Below, one piece after another: positions 26,101 to 39,500 of a stretch of 64,000 nt of DNA (positions within the stretch are counted from its first letter, which is position 1; every line of letters starts with the position of its first letter). Below the pieces are notes generated by a model. It did not search any database. It was not told the DNA's origin and saw nothing but the letters and a program-made list of their open reading frames with translations. A program made the position numbers and the translations under genes. The stretch is from Nautilus pompilius. Its lineage: Eukaryota; Mollusca; Cephalopoda; Nautilida; Nautilidae. The DNA lies in contig JACATO010001136.1 in NCBI GenBank assembly GCA_018389105.1, positions 1 through 64,000 of the forward strand. The letters are read 5' to 3'.

Positions 26101-26930
26101 TAAAAAAACCTACATTTGGATCCACAAAAATGATAACAACGTTTGCTTAAAATGAATTCACACTCTGTTGGTTTTTCTCATTGTCGGTGTTTCTAGCTTC
26201 GTTATTTCACGCTTTGATTCCTTCTAAAGGAAAATGACATTTCCGACTTTTACAAAGGCGCGTATCCGTCGTTGTGCGTTTTAAAGTTTATTTCAAATAG
26301 TGGTGCTTTCTTTTTCCCGAGGGCGGCGCATGTGAGTTAAAACAGAAGCGGTTCTGGTCTTCACGCATTTATTTATTTTTTCCTAACGTAGTCGAAAAGT
26401 TGCGAACGGATGCGTCCATTCTTCCAGAGGTCTCGATTTCGACTCGGATGCTTGTTCATACATGACGTCACTTAAATCAATAGCCAGCATGTGCGCTACA
26501 CCACTTATATACATGCATACCAACAACAGTCGCACGGGTCTGAGTATTTTATTTTTTTAATATCATCTGATTGTGTAATATAGAATGAAGCAGTATTGAA
26601 ACAGTATTAAATTAAACTCTTTTGCATATCCGTTGGAAAACGTAAGAAAGAAAGAATAAAAAGGCGATAATCTACTGACAGCAGAAAAATTCAAATTAAC
26701 GTTTTTTTCACACATAAAAAGGCCAATTTTGTGTAATAAAAGAAAATTGAAGTAATTCCAAAGTAATTGCAAACGTAAATGCAGCCATACACGGATTTTC
26801 CCTGCCTGGTTTTATAAAATACTTGAACGGTCTGAAAGTTTAATGGCTGTTAACTACATTTCAGAATTTTGAAAAAAATTGTGTTACTAACCCTCACGCT
26901 GAGAGATTATATGGGTGCTTTGGTTTTGTT
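23110..26930. other. Intergenic DNA, no recognisable gene
   Basis: AT-rich. Includes a GT run at 23859-23876, three E-box hexamers packed into 24507-24530 (CACATG, CACGTG, CACATG), and AT-rich open frames (for example 25364-25648, plus) that I cannot assign. Confidence 0.5.
25850..25965 (-). repeat. SINE-like tRNA-derived head
   Basis: On the minus strand a B-box-like GTGTTCGAAACCCGG is preceded by GACGAGACCGCTGGGG, which could be a worn A box. The body downstream is not shared with the other copies as far as I can see. Confidence 0.35.
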
Positions 26931-26935
26931 GTTCA

Positions 26936-27390
26936 GACTTGTAATACCAAGTGACGAGCCAGAAGAAGGTTATCTACACGCTGTGGCTGGCTGAACTGAA
27001 GTCTAGTACTACAGTCAGATACAACTTTAAGACAGATTTCGACAAGAATCGGTCTTCCAACAACCCCGTTAAGAATTCGATAAAAGACTTTCAAGAAATA
27101 GGCTCTGTTGCTGATGGAGAGTGTGGTTAGACCAGGCCGAGAAATCGCTTCAACTTGCACCACGAGAAATTCACAGTCCCCTTTTCAGCAGATTGTAGCA
27201 TTTTGAAAGTGAGGTTGCCGTCAGTGAAGCGGGTTAGTCGCATCACATCCCCAACTTCTAGAGAACCTGTTAAAGGGGTTTGGCGAATAGCTTTAAGTGC
27301 TGTATCACCGAGGTTAGTATCATCATAGAAGTTGAAGGATTCATCGCTGCACCACTCGAAAATATGTAAACAATATGGTTTGTAATACAA
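26936..27390 (-). pseudogene. Unrecognised protein-like region, two joined frames
   Basis: Two minus-strand open frames, 27390-27127 and 27163-26933, overlap and read like one protein broken by a single frameshift. The first contains FNFYDDTNLGDTALKAIRQT and SLEVGDVMRLTRFTDGNL. The second contains NRAYFLKVFYRILNGVV and SDCSTRLQFSQPQRVDNLLL. The first frame has no ATG start, so it would be an internal piece. Composition is mixed and globular-like, and local GC is higher than in the flanks. I do not recognise the family. It could equally be a chance open stretch. Confidence 0.3.
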
Positions 27391-27399
27391 TTTAATTTT

Positions 27400-29244
27400 A
27401 ATTCAATTTTTTTTGTAGGTGAACAGTTATTAAGCATTGGAACTCCTGGAAGCCTTTTATAAACACCCTGTATAGGAATAAGTCATAGCGCCCACTGTTT
27501 CGTGTCACCCACAACACTTGGACAGGATACTGAAATCACTCGTTCAATCGTTGTGACGCATTCTGATGACATCCGCTAGCAGCAGGTGCGCACAACAGTG
27601 GCTCCATCTAGCTACAGACGGTCTTCGGATAAGTCTCACACGAATATTCCGAATTAATTAACATCAATAATAACAACACCATTAACGATGTATTAATTTA
27701 TATATAGCTTTAAAATCTACCAAACAAAAAAAAGTCTAACTAATTACAACTATCGCATGTTTATATTTTAATTGGTTATGTTGCATCAAACAATATTAAA
27801 GTTAAACAATCTAACAAGACAAAAGCATTCTTTAACTCCTTATTTCCTAATAAAGGTAAATTAAGGTGAAATGACCAACCTAGACGGTATATCTCTGTTC
27901 CTTTGATCTTAATGAAATTAGTTTAGGTGAGTGCTTTTCTACTCGTGTGGGTGAAACAGGGTATCAGGAAGGGATGGAGGAAGAGGTGATGTACCTGGGT
28001 GCTTGTGTTTCTGGGAAATAAAACATGCTTGTCAGAATCTTATATTAAAATACTTTAAATGTATAATATTTACACTACAGGTGGTTTATATTTATACCGC
28101 TATATGAAAAAAATTTTTTTTTTTTTTAAAGTTACTACTGCAATTTAAGGCCGGTTAACGGGGACACGTTTCTCTGATATATCTTAAATAAAGACGTTCA
28201 TCGAATGCAACATCAGTAGGTTGCACCCAATTGAAATATGCCACAAACCGAAAGATCGGTTAATTACGTCAGGGGTCTCCTAGAGTGCAAAAATGAAAAC
28301 CAAGAGGCCTAATTTATCCCCTCTGTTATCCTTTCCCTAGAAGCCTTTCTGTGCTTCACCAATTATTCTGTTTTGAGTCTCGAGGAAGTCGCAACTGTCA
28401 GCGAAGGACAGCTTTTCTGTCCGTGTCCAAGCCTAATATCTATTGTAGTTCGGTCTGGTGTCTGGGGCGCACTACACTACACGTGCAGTGGGTGGGAGTT
28501 TGTCCTTCCGTGCTAATTAGATAGACAGAGTGGAAGTGGATGGCTGCGTCTCGTCAGTATCTGAAAAAAACTGGCTTTGTCAGGAAGGAAATGCTGCCTG
28601 TGTATTTAATTAGGATGAAATTACGTTAAACAACCCACAGACTTCGGTTAGCATAATTCATTATGGTGTAAACGGGGGAAACCGAGTTGTCAGCTGCGCT
28701 CTCTATTAAAATTCCCCATAACCGTTTTTAGGGTATTTAAATGTATATATATATAAATATATTATCAAAATTAACGAAACTTAAAGTTAAATCAATTTCT
28801 GCCAGTGTATGCTAATAAACATCATGTGAATATCGTGTTTATCAGTGTATGATAATAAATATCAAAGCTAAGTTTTAAAATAGTAAATGTTATGTAAGGT
28901 CCGTGTTTGCCAGCATATGGCATAAATTACCCTTAAAACCCATCTTTGATAGTAAATTCCAGTAAAGACGAACTTCACCAATTTCTACCGACTGAGTTAA
29001 CCCAAGACTTCGTCCTGTGACAGCAAGTGGAGCTGAGAAATCGAAAATGTATGGTTCGTACGTAAAAAATAACGAAAGCTATAACCATTATGTCTGCAAT
29101 GCCAATAAATTAGCATATGTTGTCTTAGAAAGAGATCTGTTCATTTTAGTGATGATTTGTGCAGCTTACAACGAGAAGAATATTTAGATCTGGATAGTTT
29201 AATACGTACACTGTTGAAAAATTTTTTTTTAAATTTTAAAAATG
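27400..29244. other. Intergenic DNA, no recognisable gene
   Basis: AT-rich sequence with poly-A and poly-T runs. No frame of interest. Confidence 0.5.
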
Positions 29245-29450
29245 TAGGGATCGCTGGTGGCACAGCAGTTAGCTTACTGAACTGCCAGGGCCGAGGACTC
29301 GAGTTCGATTTCCGGTCGCCATCGACTCGGTTTGGCGTATTCGCTTTCCTTCACTACCCGACCGCGGGGCGGCGGCGGGGGGGAAGGGAGTTTCCGGGTA
29401 CTGCGGTTTCCCTCAAACATCTAAGAGTAAAAAATCCTTGCAGGAATTTT
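29245..29450 (+). repeat. SINE-like element with shared body motif
   Basis: The best copy of a tRNA-headed repeat. A box TGGCACAGCAG (29258-29268), B box GAGTTCGATTTCC (29301-29313), then the block ACTCGGTTTGGCGTAT (29325-29340). Further on AACATCTAAGAG precedes AAAATCCTTGC. The CTCGGTTTGGCGTA block and AACATCTAAGAG recur at 32595 and 33574 and, inverted and worn, near 41211. The plus strand is open through it for 114 codons, which is a by-product of the GC-rich body. Confidence 0.65.
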
Positions 29451-32242
29451 CCTGCCTGCCAAAGCGGCGCCAGGGGGGCAGCCCTTCGTGGAGCAGGGTA
29501 GGCAAAGATCTTTACCGGTTAACCGCAGAACTACGCCCGCTGCTCACCTGGTAATTATCTCCCTTGTAGAAATCGGCGCACGTCGCTAAAACTCGCGTGC
29601 GACACCGAGCCACGTGGGGCTTCAGATATCTTCTAGCAATTACGAAAACCCCTATTACCCGACGGTTTGTAAGATGTTTAAATAGTGGCTGAGGAAAAAC
29701 ATAACCAAGAGGAAGTAAACGGCTGCGAGTAGGATCCCCCTTTTTTTTTAAATTGTGAAAGAATAAGATAAAGTTGCGACATTAAATTACCCAAATCAAT
29801 TTTTTTTTACGGTACCGGTGAGTATTTACTATAGTATTGAAGCTTAAATTAGTAAAAGGGACGGACAAATGTCTTGTGATCTGCCACTGATGTATTTCCG
29901 TGCTAACTCTGAGATAATAAAAACAGGGCAATATCTTTTCTCATTACTATTTAAAAATCTGGTGTTTTCTTCTGAGTATGGTGAGCGTAGTGATGGTATC
30001 GGCTCAAAGAAATTAAAAGGTGTTTATTTGGTTAGGAAAAGATACCCAACGGCATTTTCTGCGAGACACGAGTAGACGGTGTAGTAGAAAGAATGGAAAA
30101 TTAGCAGTATTTCGTCTTGTCTGTATTTAACGATGCAATTAATTAAAAAAAACAAACATTAATTATACAAATTTGTAATGATCATGCAAATTATTAACTC
30201 TATTTATTTATTTGTTTTTTTACAATTATTAAACATTAATTTTTATATGTAACTTTTAACCCCTTACCAAAATTAAGGGTTAGCTTAAACGCAAAACTGT
30301 AATTTTTTAGCGACAACGTCTAAGTTCACAGAACCGGTCGAAATATAACTAGGGACTGCCAGCCGTGCGTCCGGGAGGAGTTATTGGCTGAAAGAGTTAA
30401 ACTAAAAGCTGAATTACTACTTCTGAATATGCTGCGCGCGAATAATCTGATTTGCGTTTAAATCAGGTCATTTCTTGGTTTGGTTTGGTTACTATACCTG
30501 GAAAGACAGAGCGGGGAATGAAAATTAACGATCGAGCAAGCAGTCCCTGTTGATTCTGTCACTGTACCACAAAGAGCGCAAAGTTCCGGGATACTCTATG
30601 AACGGCCATTTCCAGTTAGGTTAATATCTTCCGGTTTTTGCTTCGTTTTAAGTACTTTTACAATCGAATTCTTTATTCAAATAGGAAAGTAACAAATTGC
30701 TTTTCGTTCTTCAGCATTTCACGATCAGCCACCGGTAACGAAATTGTCTTTAAAAAGAAATCATCAGCAACAGAAATTAAGCCGTTTTACTATGCAAACG
30801 GATATAACAAAGAAAAGGGGGTTTCTTATACACGTTCCGTTCGTAGAAGCTTATTCACGCCGTTCGCGTGGGCACATGGGTGAGGACACCCCCTCATCGC
30901 CGAAGTACCGGTTGATGTGGTGATTGATTACGCACCAGACAGACATCCCGTTCATCCCTGTTTTGTGTGGGCAATAGACAGGTGTTTATTTAACACTGTT
31001 GCCGTTGTACGCCGAACTGTTGTCGCAGTAAGCCTCGTTCTGCTTCTAGTCAGCCGGGTCTGGACGGCTCACATGCCCGGTCTGTTTCTGCGATCCATCT
31101 CTCGGTGTTCCGTTTTGCAGAATAAATTAATGCCGGAAAAATAAAAACTTGACACATTTGCAAACATCATTTAGGATAGCAAACGTAATAATGTTTTTCG
31201 CATCCAAAAGTAAGCCTTGGCGGGACCATCCCTGAAGATGGCGACGTGGCGGGGTGACTGTCGAAACTACAAGGGAGACAACTCTAGTAAAAAAAAGAGA
31301 GAGTGTAATGACGCAGTCCGCTAGGAGCTGTTCGTAGTCATGCAATTCCATCTTCGGCCGGGAAAGCGTTAATAGAAATCTTCATATTTCAGATTTGGGA
31401 AGGAAATCGAAGTTTTCGGCTGCTGGAGAGAAGGAGAAGAAACCATACTAGGGAAGTACGAGATTCCGAGCCGGCTCCCTGAGGGGATCGAAATCGATCC
31501 TTCCTAACTATTTAAAAAAGGTTGTCACCAAAATTAATATAGAGATCCCACATTAACGCCATCTTTTCTCAGAAGCCTCGATTTGGTTTCAATAAGTGCA
31601 CAGAATTCGGTCTTTTGCTTAATCCTTCAGTGACATCTATTCGCATATAATGGGTCCCAAGTGTTAAAAAAAAATACAAAAGGAACTTTTAACCGCGGGT
31701 GAGAAACAAGCTACTCGATTTTCCTAAAGGATTTGTCGTGCTTAGCAATGCGGGATCTGTTAAATAAGAGATGTCCTGACACTAGCTCTGTATAATGGAC
31801 TCTAACGTAACGAGTCTCATCTCTGGAACCCTTAAAACACCAGAAAGCTGAGAAAAAGGAATGAAAACGTTTTTCCTGGACATGGCGGCACTGAGTCTCA
31901 CATGGTTACATTTTCCACTCTCACGAAGCTTCTGCTGCTGATGCACAGACCAAGAGTCTGCCTGCATGTCTGATGAGAAGATCCCGTACGGCCGGGGAAT
32001 AAAGGCGAGGAAAGTACGCGGACGGGTGATTAATCAGTTGAATGGCTCCGAACCGCGGGCACCACTCTCCCTGGAGAGCTTGAAGTAAACATGGCGCTAA
32101 GCCGTCACCGAAAACTTTCTGAGGATGTATTTATTTAATCCATCAGTTCCTGTGTGTTTACGCTGTATTGTTTTCTAATGCTTTAGATGAGAATCTAGAA
32201 AAACGCGGTTAAACTCGGTTCCGTGGGTGGAAAATAGCGGTC
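29451..32242. other. Intergenic DNA, no recognisable gene
   Basis: Holds AATTATCTCCCTT at 29553-29565 and AAGGGAGACAACTC at 31271-31284, two copies of the short motif mentioned in the summary. Short frames at 30638-31351 are not recognised. Confidence 0.5.
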
Positions 32243-32265
32243 AGAGAGAGAGAGAGAGAGAGAGA
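32243..32265. repeat. GA microsatellite
   Basis: About 11 pure GA units. Confidence 0.95.
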
Positions 32266-32556
32266 ATCTACTCTCCCTTTCGCAGTCTGACGTAAAACTC
32301 CCCCTACCCACAATATATATGTTTTAAATAAATTATTTAGATATCACAACTTAACGGTACTTACCATTTTCGTTTACAGTTTTAGTTGTTCTTATAACCA
32401 GTCTGCAGTTTATTATTGCAATATATATAAACAAGCATATAAACACTTTGTTTAATATTCGTTGAGCGCAAATACCTGTATTAATATTAACGCCATCAAA
32501 GCGATACGATCTTTTAAAGAATATACCGTATTTTATGTCCACTATTCGATTACAGG

Positions 32557-32650
32557 ACGACCAAGGCTTGAGTTAGACTCTTGGTCGTAACCAGCTCGGT
32601 TTGGCGTACCTCCTTGGCATGGATTCTCCAACATCTAAGAGATGAATAGT
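32557..32650 (+). repeat. SINE-like fragment
   Basis: Carries CTCGGTTTGGCGTACC (32595-32610), then CTCCAACATCTAAGAG, in the same order as in 29245-29450. The tRNA-like head is truncated or worn. Confidence 0.55.
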
Positions 32651-33559
32651 TCTAGTAATTCTGTGGTTAACCCCATCACCCTGTCACTCATTCTCTGCTT
32701 CTCTAGAGCAATATTTTTTTAATGTGCCGACGTAACGAAGATGAATAATGACCATGAACTATTTGTTACAGCTTTTTCTTTTAGTTCTCCACTCTGATGT
32801 TTTGAATCGTGTGGAATGTTGTTCCATAAATCTTTCACAGTCTTCCGCAGTTCATTACCTTTCTTCGGCGCTCTTCCATCCTTTTGTTGGTCAGTATATT
32901 GCCCGTTCGACACTATTCATATGAGAACTCTGTCCATCATGTTTGCGGTGCGTCTTCATAACTTCGCAGCCTGAACCATGGAAGATGATGCTACAGAATT
33001 AATTAAAATCTGTCGAAGGTCTTGTTTTCCATTGATCGCCCCTCCCCCTTTTATTTTTCTTTGTTTTATGGCTTCTCGAAAATCCTGGAATTCTCCGTCT
33101 TGTGATAGTTTTCAAGCTAAACTCCAATTAATTTCAACGCCGCGGTGTAGGTTTTCATTTATCTTATGGATCATCCCTGACTTTACCAAACAACTCCACA
33201 TCGCTCGTTTCCATTAAAAGAGAATAACCAGACTGGTTTACAGGCTTCTCTTTTACTTCGTTTCCTATGATTAACCCTTTGTGGAGGCTTAATAACGCTT
33301 TGCACTGCTTTGCTCTAGCTTTTATAGACAAGCGAACTACAGAACCGGAAGGTCTTTGAATCCAGAGAGAAGCTACCGCCTACCTAGATCAGTTTCGGAA
33401 GGCGGCTCTGACCACTTCGTACGGTGTAACCTTTAACCCGGGGATTTACGTACGGTTCCAATATTACTTTTAGACTGAACAAGAATAGGATTTCATCGTT
33501 GCCAGCCTTGATATGTGCACGTATTTAACTTGGCGCCATTATCCGGTGGTTTGAACTGA

Positions 33560-33690
33560 AATGTCTGGAATGGCTCGGTTTGGCGTATCTCCCGGCCGTG
33601 GTTCCTCCTGTCTCTTCTCCTGCCGGCCGCGCAGGTACCCTGCGAGATCCCTCTCACATAAACAAAAACCGGCTCTCTTCTAAACCAGAT
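33560..33690 (+). repeat. SINE-like fragment
   Basis: CTCGGTTTGGCGTATCT at 33574-33590 is followed by a GC-rich body (GGCCGTGGTTCCTCCTG). No B box was seen upstream, so it is 5'-truncated. The opposite strand is open for 113 codons across it by chance. Confidence 0.55.
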
Positions 33691-36050
33691 TAAGTCACCG
33701 TGAAGGGAGACTGACCTGTCTGTATCCCTTTCAAACTTTGCATTGGAAAGCTGGCTTAGCTTCTGCAAAGAAGAACTGCTCAATAGAGTAGAAAGATTAA
33801 TATACATCCGCTGCCAAACGTTTTGCAACACCATAGAAATTCAGAAAGATCTATTTTATAGTTGTGCTCTTTAGAACTTTTCTCGAGCACAATAGGGGGG
33901 GAAAATCACAGTGCGATTCAAAACATCCGGCCCCTGTTCCCTTCCTAAAGTTACTTCCAGATCCGAAAGGCTATCAATAAATAAAACTCATTTTCATCCA
34001 CAAGGGTTTAATACCGTTCACGTGGAAAATGAATGATCTGCCCGGATTTCTGAGGTAAATAAATTTTAATTGCGCGAGTCCATTCGTTTCTCGGAAAGTC
34101 AGAAGTATTTAATTTTGTCCCAAGCATAATTCTTCCCCCTTGTGTGCCACGGTTTCCGTGCTACCGCGAGATACGTCAAAGAAGCTCGGTCTGCGAGCAT
34201 CGATTAGTTAACTGACAGGGGAGTGCGTGTTTGGAGGCCGGTGTTCTACCGTCATAGATCTCCCGCGCACCCCGGGCAAAGTTTTACAGCCGGTTTTAAA
34301 GGGATGATTAAATTATATAGAGTGCAATTACCGTCTTGTCAAATAAACCGCTCGGCACATCTCCCCCCCCCCCCCACGTGTTGCTCAGTTGGTGGCTCCC
34401 ACCTCTGTTATTAACGAAGATATAATCCGGAATTCCTTGTCGAACTCTCGTTTGACTTTCGCAACAGACGTCTAGGTTTGCGTCGGTGTCAAGAACTCGA
34501 GAAGAATTGGCTGAATTATCCGTCGATGTTCATTCGCAGGCGTCCACAACCCAGCTACCGCCCCCCTGTGGCGATGCAAGTCGTATCCTTCTAGCTGGGG
34601 TGTGTGTGGGGGGGGGGGGTTCATCGTAAAATCTCTAATGTCCCACGACCGCTGCCAACGAGATCCGGATGGGAAGTAGAGCCGTGGTACTCACGTCCGG
34701 CCGGGTTTCATTTTACTGTGGCTATTGTTATCGACACTCCGCCTCTGCGATAAAGGGGCCCCCAATTGAAACACCTGTATTTGCCACTATCGTGTTGTTA
34801 AACTGCTGCCACTTCTTACTGCTAACAGAGTATACTTGCCCTTTTCGAATTTTGTCGGTATATCCCTCCCAAACGCACGCACGCGGGGTTAACCTCAGCT
34901 AAAGAGACTATGACTGCTAACAGTGGGGCCTCTGCTCTGCATCCTGCTTCCTCCCATCTTTCCGCACGTGTCACGTTTTAGGGCATTCGAGACCGCGTTG
35001 AGTCTTTCCCGTGTGCAGAAGGATGAATATCAGCTCGAACCTCCTTGATCCATTTAGCAGGCGCTGCTTCTCCACTGCGAGGATTCACGACGCCGGCAAA
35101 CCAAGAGAGAAGGATGCAAGATAACGACAGTCCAACATCTGACACCTGGAGTTGATGGAGTGTACGTCACGTGGCCTATCGGAGTTCTCGTTCGATACCG
35201 ATCGAGCATGCGATCATTAGTCAGTTACAAAGTCATGATTTCGAGAAGCAAAACAGAAAAAAAAGGTTATGACGTAGAGTTTTAAACGGACATGAACATA
35301 AAATGCAACAGAATAATACATGGTAATTCAATCGGCACGTTAGTTTAGTTATTAATATTTATGATAATAATTAGTGTTATTGTCGTCGCTCGTCCACGAG
35401 TTTTGTCTATAATGTAAGTAAGAGCTGCTGGTGCCCGCACAGGACCGCACTTTTAAATAGTGCCATCTGGTGTCGAGAAATACCAGAGAAGGTCAGACAA
35501 CCCACCACCCGCGTTCTACACGGAAAACCCTATCGGAAATCATCATCTTTAAAACTACTATTAAAAACAGTCGAAATTATGCGTGAAATATTATTGCTAT
35601 ATTTATTTTTAAGGACAGTTTAATCAATCAGAAGTACAATATTGACCGTGTGAAACTATTCCCCTTTGAGATCTCGTGATTCTGTAGACTGCAATGATTA
35701 CTACTTACATTTCACTATTAGCTCTGCTGTTGTTTGTTAAAAATCCCATACTTAAATAAGTGTATCTAACCCTGACAAAATAAAAGAATTTAAATAATAT
35801 TACATGTACAGACATAATGCAAAGAATACGGCATTCTACGATAAGATGTGCAGCAGTTATAACCTTGAATATTATTAACGGGCCAAAGTGGATTTTCAGT
35901 AATGACTTTAACTCTCCGCACACCACGTGCCTGGAAGCACCAGTCCGTGCTGACCTGTCGGTATATATTTAACCAGCACACTAAGGAAAGCACACGGGGT
36001 TGGGGATACTTGTCATCATGAAGGGTTATATTAATGAAGAAAGTATTACG
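33691..36050. other. Intergenic DNA, no recognisable gene
   Basis: Moderately GC-rich around 34100-35200, with C and G homopolymers (34362-34376 and 34609-34619). No recognisable coding region. Confidence 0.5.
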
Positions 36051-36056
36051 TGTCAC

Positions 36057-36142
36057 AGCCCCTGTGGCTCAGCCTCTGCTGAGTAACACGGATTAGAAGC
36101 GTGGTTTGGTGAAAATAGACCCCACGGTGGTATACAGGGGCT
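36057..36142 (+). other. Cloverleaf-like inverted structure
   Basis: A perfect 9-bp pair, AGCCCCTGT (36057-36065) with ACAGGGGCT (36134-36142), encloses smaller perfect stems: CTCAG/CTGAG (5 bp), CACG/CGTG (4 bp) and GGT/ACC (3 bp). The outline and the 86-base length recall a tRNA, but there is no B box and no normal T arm, and the acceptor stem is too long. It could be a degenerate tRNA-like sequence or a chance foldback. Confidence 0.3.
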
Positions 36143-36269
36143 TCAGAATTTAATAGCAATGTATCTATCCAATTCTAATCGGCCAAGACAAAGCATTTCT
36201 AGAATTTGTAATTAACTTGATGGCAAAAGGCGTGGATCGTGTCTACATACCCGGAAGAAGACTGTTTAC

Positions 36270-36560
36270 AGAAGGCTTGGGTTTCTCAAGAGCGACGTAA
36301 CTCTGTAAACGTTCATAACAAAACAAGTATCAGACAATAATTGATTCTCATTGCAGGTAACTTCAGAGCTCCACGGGTCTTGTAAAATGCGCAGGGAAGC
36401 ATCATCAACACGCGATCCAATTAAATTTTGTTTGCTCAGCTTAAGTTTGTCGGAAATAACATTCGGAAATCCAATCATACAGCTATTTGTGCCCGGATTT
36501 AAGTTAATATCCTTTGTGCAAGCAACGATTGTAAACTTAACTCCGTGTGCTCTAGGTTAG
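36270..36560. other. Region open on both strands, possible exon
   Basis: On the plus strand a good acceptor (ATTGATTCTCATTGCAG) is followed from 36357 by about 200 stop-free bases ending at TCTAG followed by GTTAGA. On the minus strand the same stretch is also open and reads protein-like (it contains GFPNVISDKLKLSKQNLIG), running on to a stop at 36266. I cannot decide which strand, if either, is coding, and I recognise neither product. Confidence 0.25.
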
Positions 36561-39500
36561 ATTTTTATCCCATTTGGCTTAAATGATAATTAGAATCCCC
36601 TTTCTTTCACGCAGACGCCCGCGCTAAATTGGGCCTAGCCGAGCAGAGAGAGAACCGTAAATCGAGATCGCCAACGAACTGTACATGTCTGTACATAAAA
36701 CCGTTTCCAACTGAAGAAAACAGGCATCGTAAAAGAGTGCACCTGGACAAACGTCACATTTTATCTATCCACAGGGCACAAAAACGAGACGTTTGCTGTA
36801 GGAAAGCCCTATTCCTTTCTACTCACTGTCTGGACACCTGTTTATAAACCATCCAGTGTCCCTTACAAATATATATATATATCAGCGACGGTGGTTGACA
36901 GAAATAGACCAAGTCTAAAAACCGTGCTGATCAGCTATTCTTCAGCCATACTTCTTCCTGCCTAAAGTCCAACCAAACCAGACCCGGGGTCCGGACGGAA
37001 TCGCGCTTCCGTGACGGTCGTTGGTTCCTCCTCACCGGCAAAAAAAGGGCCGGTTAATATGACAAGATCCGTTTGTAAGGTAAAGAAAATGATTTAAAAC
37101 AGTGAAAATAACCACGGAATCCTGACATCTTATGGGAATTAGTACTGCCCATCGTTTTCCTAGTCACTGCAACATTCCTTAATGGTGTCAACATATAATT
37201 AAAACTTAAGTAAAGTACTGATTTTGAATTCTGCGTATGTGGAGAACTTGCCAAGTAGTAATCAAAGCCGGCATTTGGTATTGTGTGTGTGTGTGTGTGT
37301 GTGTGTAAAAACATTGACGGATAAGAAAGTAAATTAGGACAGCTGGACTTATCCCTGACTTCCGTTCAGATGATAACCTTTTACTTTGAGTTCATTCTCG
37401 CCTGACCCAACCTGACTTAAGAGTGTCTGTTGCCAGAACAGACTGGCTGTACCAGGTGCGTGTTAACGAAGTGTGGCGCCTTTATAGGGAATCAATTAAA
37501 TCAATTAAAAATCAGATACATTTTCGTTTCATTAAATTTTCTATTCGATATTCGATAAAATATTACAGACCAGAGCATAATCAAGTTGGAAATAAGAAAG
37601 GAAGGAACCCAGACTTTCTGAGGGCATAACGGAGGACCGTAAAGGGGTTATTTGACGACGGCGTGCAATTCTGAACAGAACCGGAGAAATCCCGTCTCAA
37701 CTTCAGTGAGGGCCATGCACCTCTCAGTTAATCAGATAAAAGGAATTAAGGGTAATGTAGGGGAAGCTAATTCTCCTTTATTGGAATAAATCGATGCTTG
37801 GGAAAAAAAATGTGTAATGTATGTTTTTTTTTCGTCATATGCTTTAACCGCAAAGCTGATCCCGCTTCGGCTTCCGAGTTAGGGGCCAGGGTTCGGGGCC
37901 GACCGCTCCAAGCCAGAGCCCTCCGTTTGGCGGGGTTTCACCCGCTCTTCTAAAACGGCCCAAGTTTCTTCCGGTTTCCTCCAACCTTCAGCCGGTGGAC
38001 GTGTTCCCCGGATTAACTTAACACCTTGCTTAGCGGATAAGGGAGGGAGAGAGAGAGAGATCGCGGCTGTTCGGACCCACGGTCTCCGGCATTCGTCACC
38101 ACGACGGCGCATCAACGGCTCGCATCGCAGACCGCGGCTACCTTTCGGCGCATTCGGTGGGGGGCCGAAGTCGCCGCGAGAAACCCCCGATTTTACCTGT
38201 GAGCAGAAACCGGGCGCCGCTCGTGGGCAGAGAAGAACGAGAAGGAATTGCCAGGGTTAAGGTGCGCAGAGGAGGAGATGCTTGTCAAACAGATCTATTT
38301 CATTCGGGTGCTATAGATACGAGAAGATTAGGACTACGGTTCGTCGGACATTACAAACAACTAGAACAAGGAACCAATGCTATGTCCTCAGGTCCTTAGG
38401 GGATAATTTAAAAAAAAAAAAGAGTCATTTACACAATTGTCCTGGTTTCCTTGCTCATCACTGTCTATTTCTACCCTAACCAACTTGTAGTTGACGCTTG
38501 CCGCCGCTGTCTTTAGCGGAACTCGTCTTTATTAACGATCGGCTCAAAGTAGCACCACAAACACCTTAATTACTTGCGACGGGTCAAATGGCTCGGCTAT
38601 TTGATGCTACTTCACGTACGGCTCGCATCATATATCTTGAAGCGGCTTTCCCCTTCCTGATTTTACTCAGGTATTTACGAGGCATTGGCATGCCTTACCT
38701 CTCAGCGTAATGGACACACTCGAAGCTTCCGGGAAGCTCTTCCACCGGACCGTAGGCAAATAGATCGGACTCCAAAGATAACACGGAGACGTTATTGTGA
38801 CATGTTCGGAGAACAGGGAGCGAGCTTTGTTGGAGAGCTTAGACAAGGGGAGTTAAACAGTGCCTTAAGTTCCACAAAAATAACGTAGCTGAATAATTTA
38901 AAATCTAATATTGTGGACAGAGGAGAATCAGAATAAAATTAGAGAAACCGAAGGCGTGAAATTCTTACCGAAAACAGTTTTTTGCTTTTACGTTTCTCTT
39001 CTCCGGAGACCGGAATCTCTTTGAAATGTAAACCAAGACCAACAGACGGAAGAGCGAAAACGACGCCCCCGTTGTTTTCACTTGACTTTGAGAGTTCTGT
39101 TAGGTTTAATTCGAATCGCCAAATTAGATACCGTAACTTACTGGGCAGAAAAGTATTGAGGAAAACCTTTACACGGACCATAAACCCCTCCAAAGCCTTG
39201 TACTTATTTACTTCTCTGCGCCCAGCCAAGCAGGTTCCCTGCGGGAGTTGACCTTAGCAGTCGAGTAGCTTAACCATCGGGGCCCGTGATTCGAGGCGTT
39301 GACACCAGGGGGCCTCCTCAGATCTGACATTCGCCGTAAGGAGTTAGCATTTCCTGGTCAGCAGACAGAGCAGGAATATTGCTGCGAACTCTGCGGGCAG
39401 CAGTTAAAGAGGCCAAGGCTGCGTGAGAATGGGGAAGAGTGTTAAGAACGGCTGATGGAGGAAGGCTCTACAATGTCGGATATAATGCGGTGCAGTGCGC

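Noticed and set aside
29157-29501. 114-codon plus-strand frame
   Set aside because: It reads through the SINE-like element and its GC-rich body.
33493-33834. 113-codon minus-strand frame
   Set aside because: It is antisense to a SINE-like fragment and has no recognisable motif.
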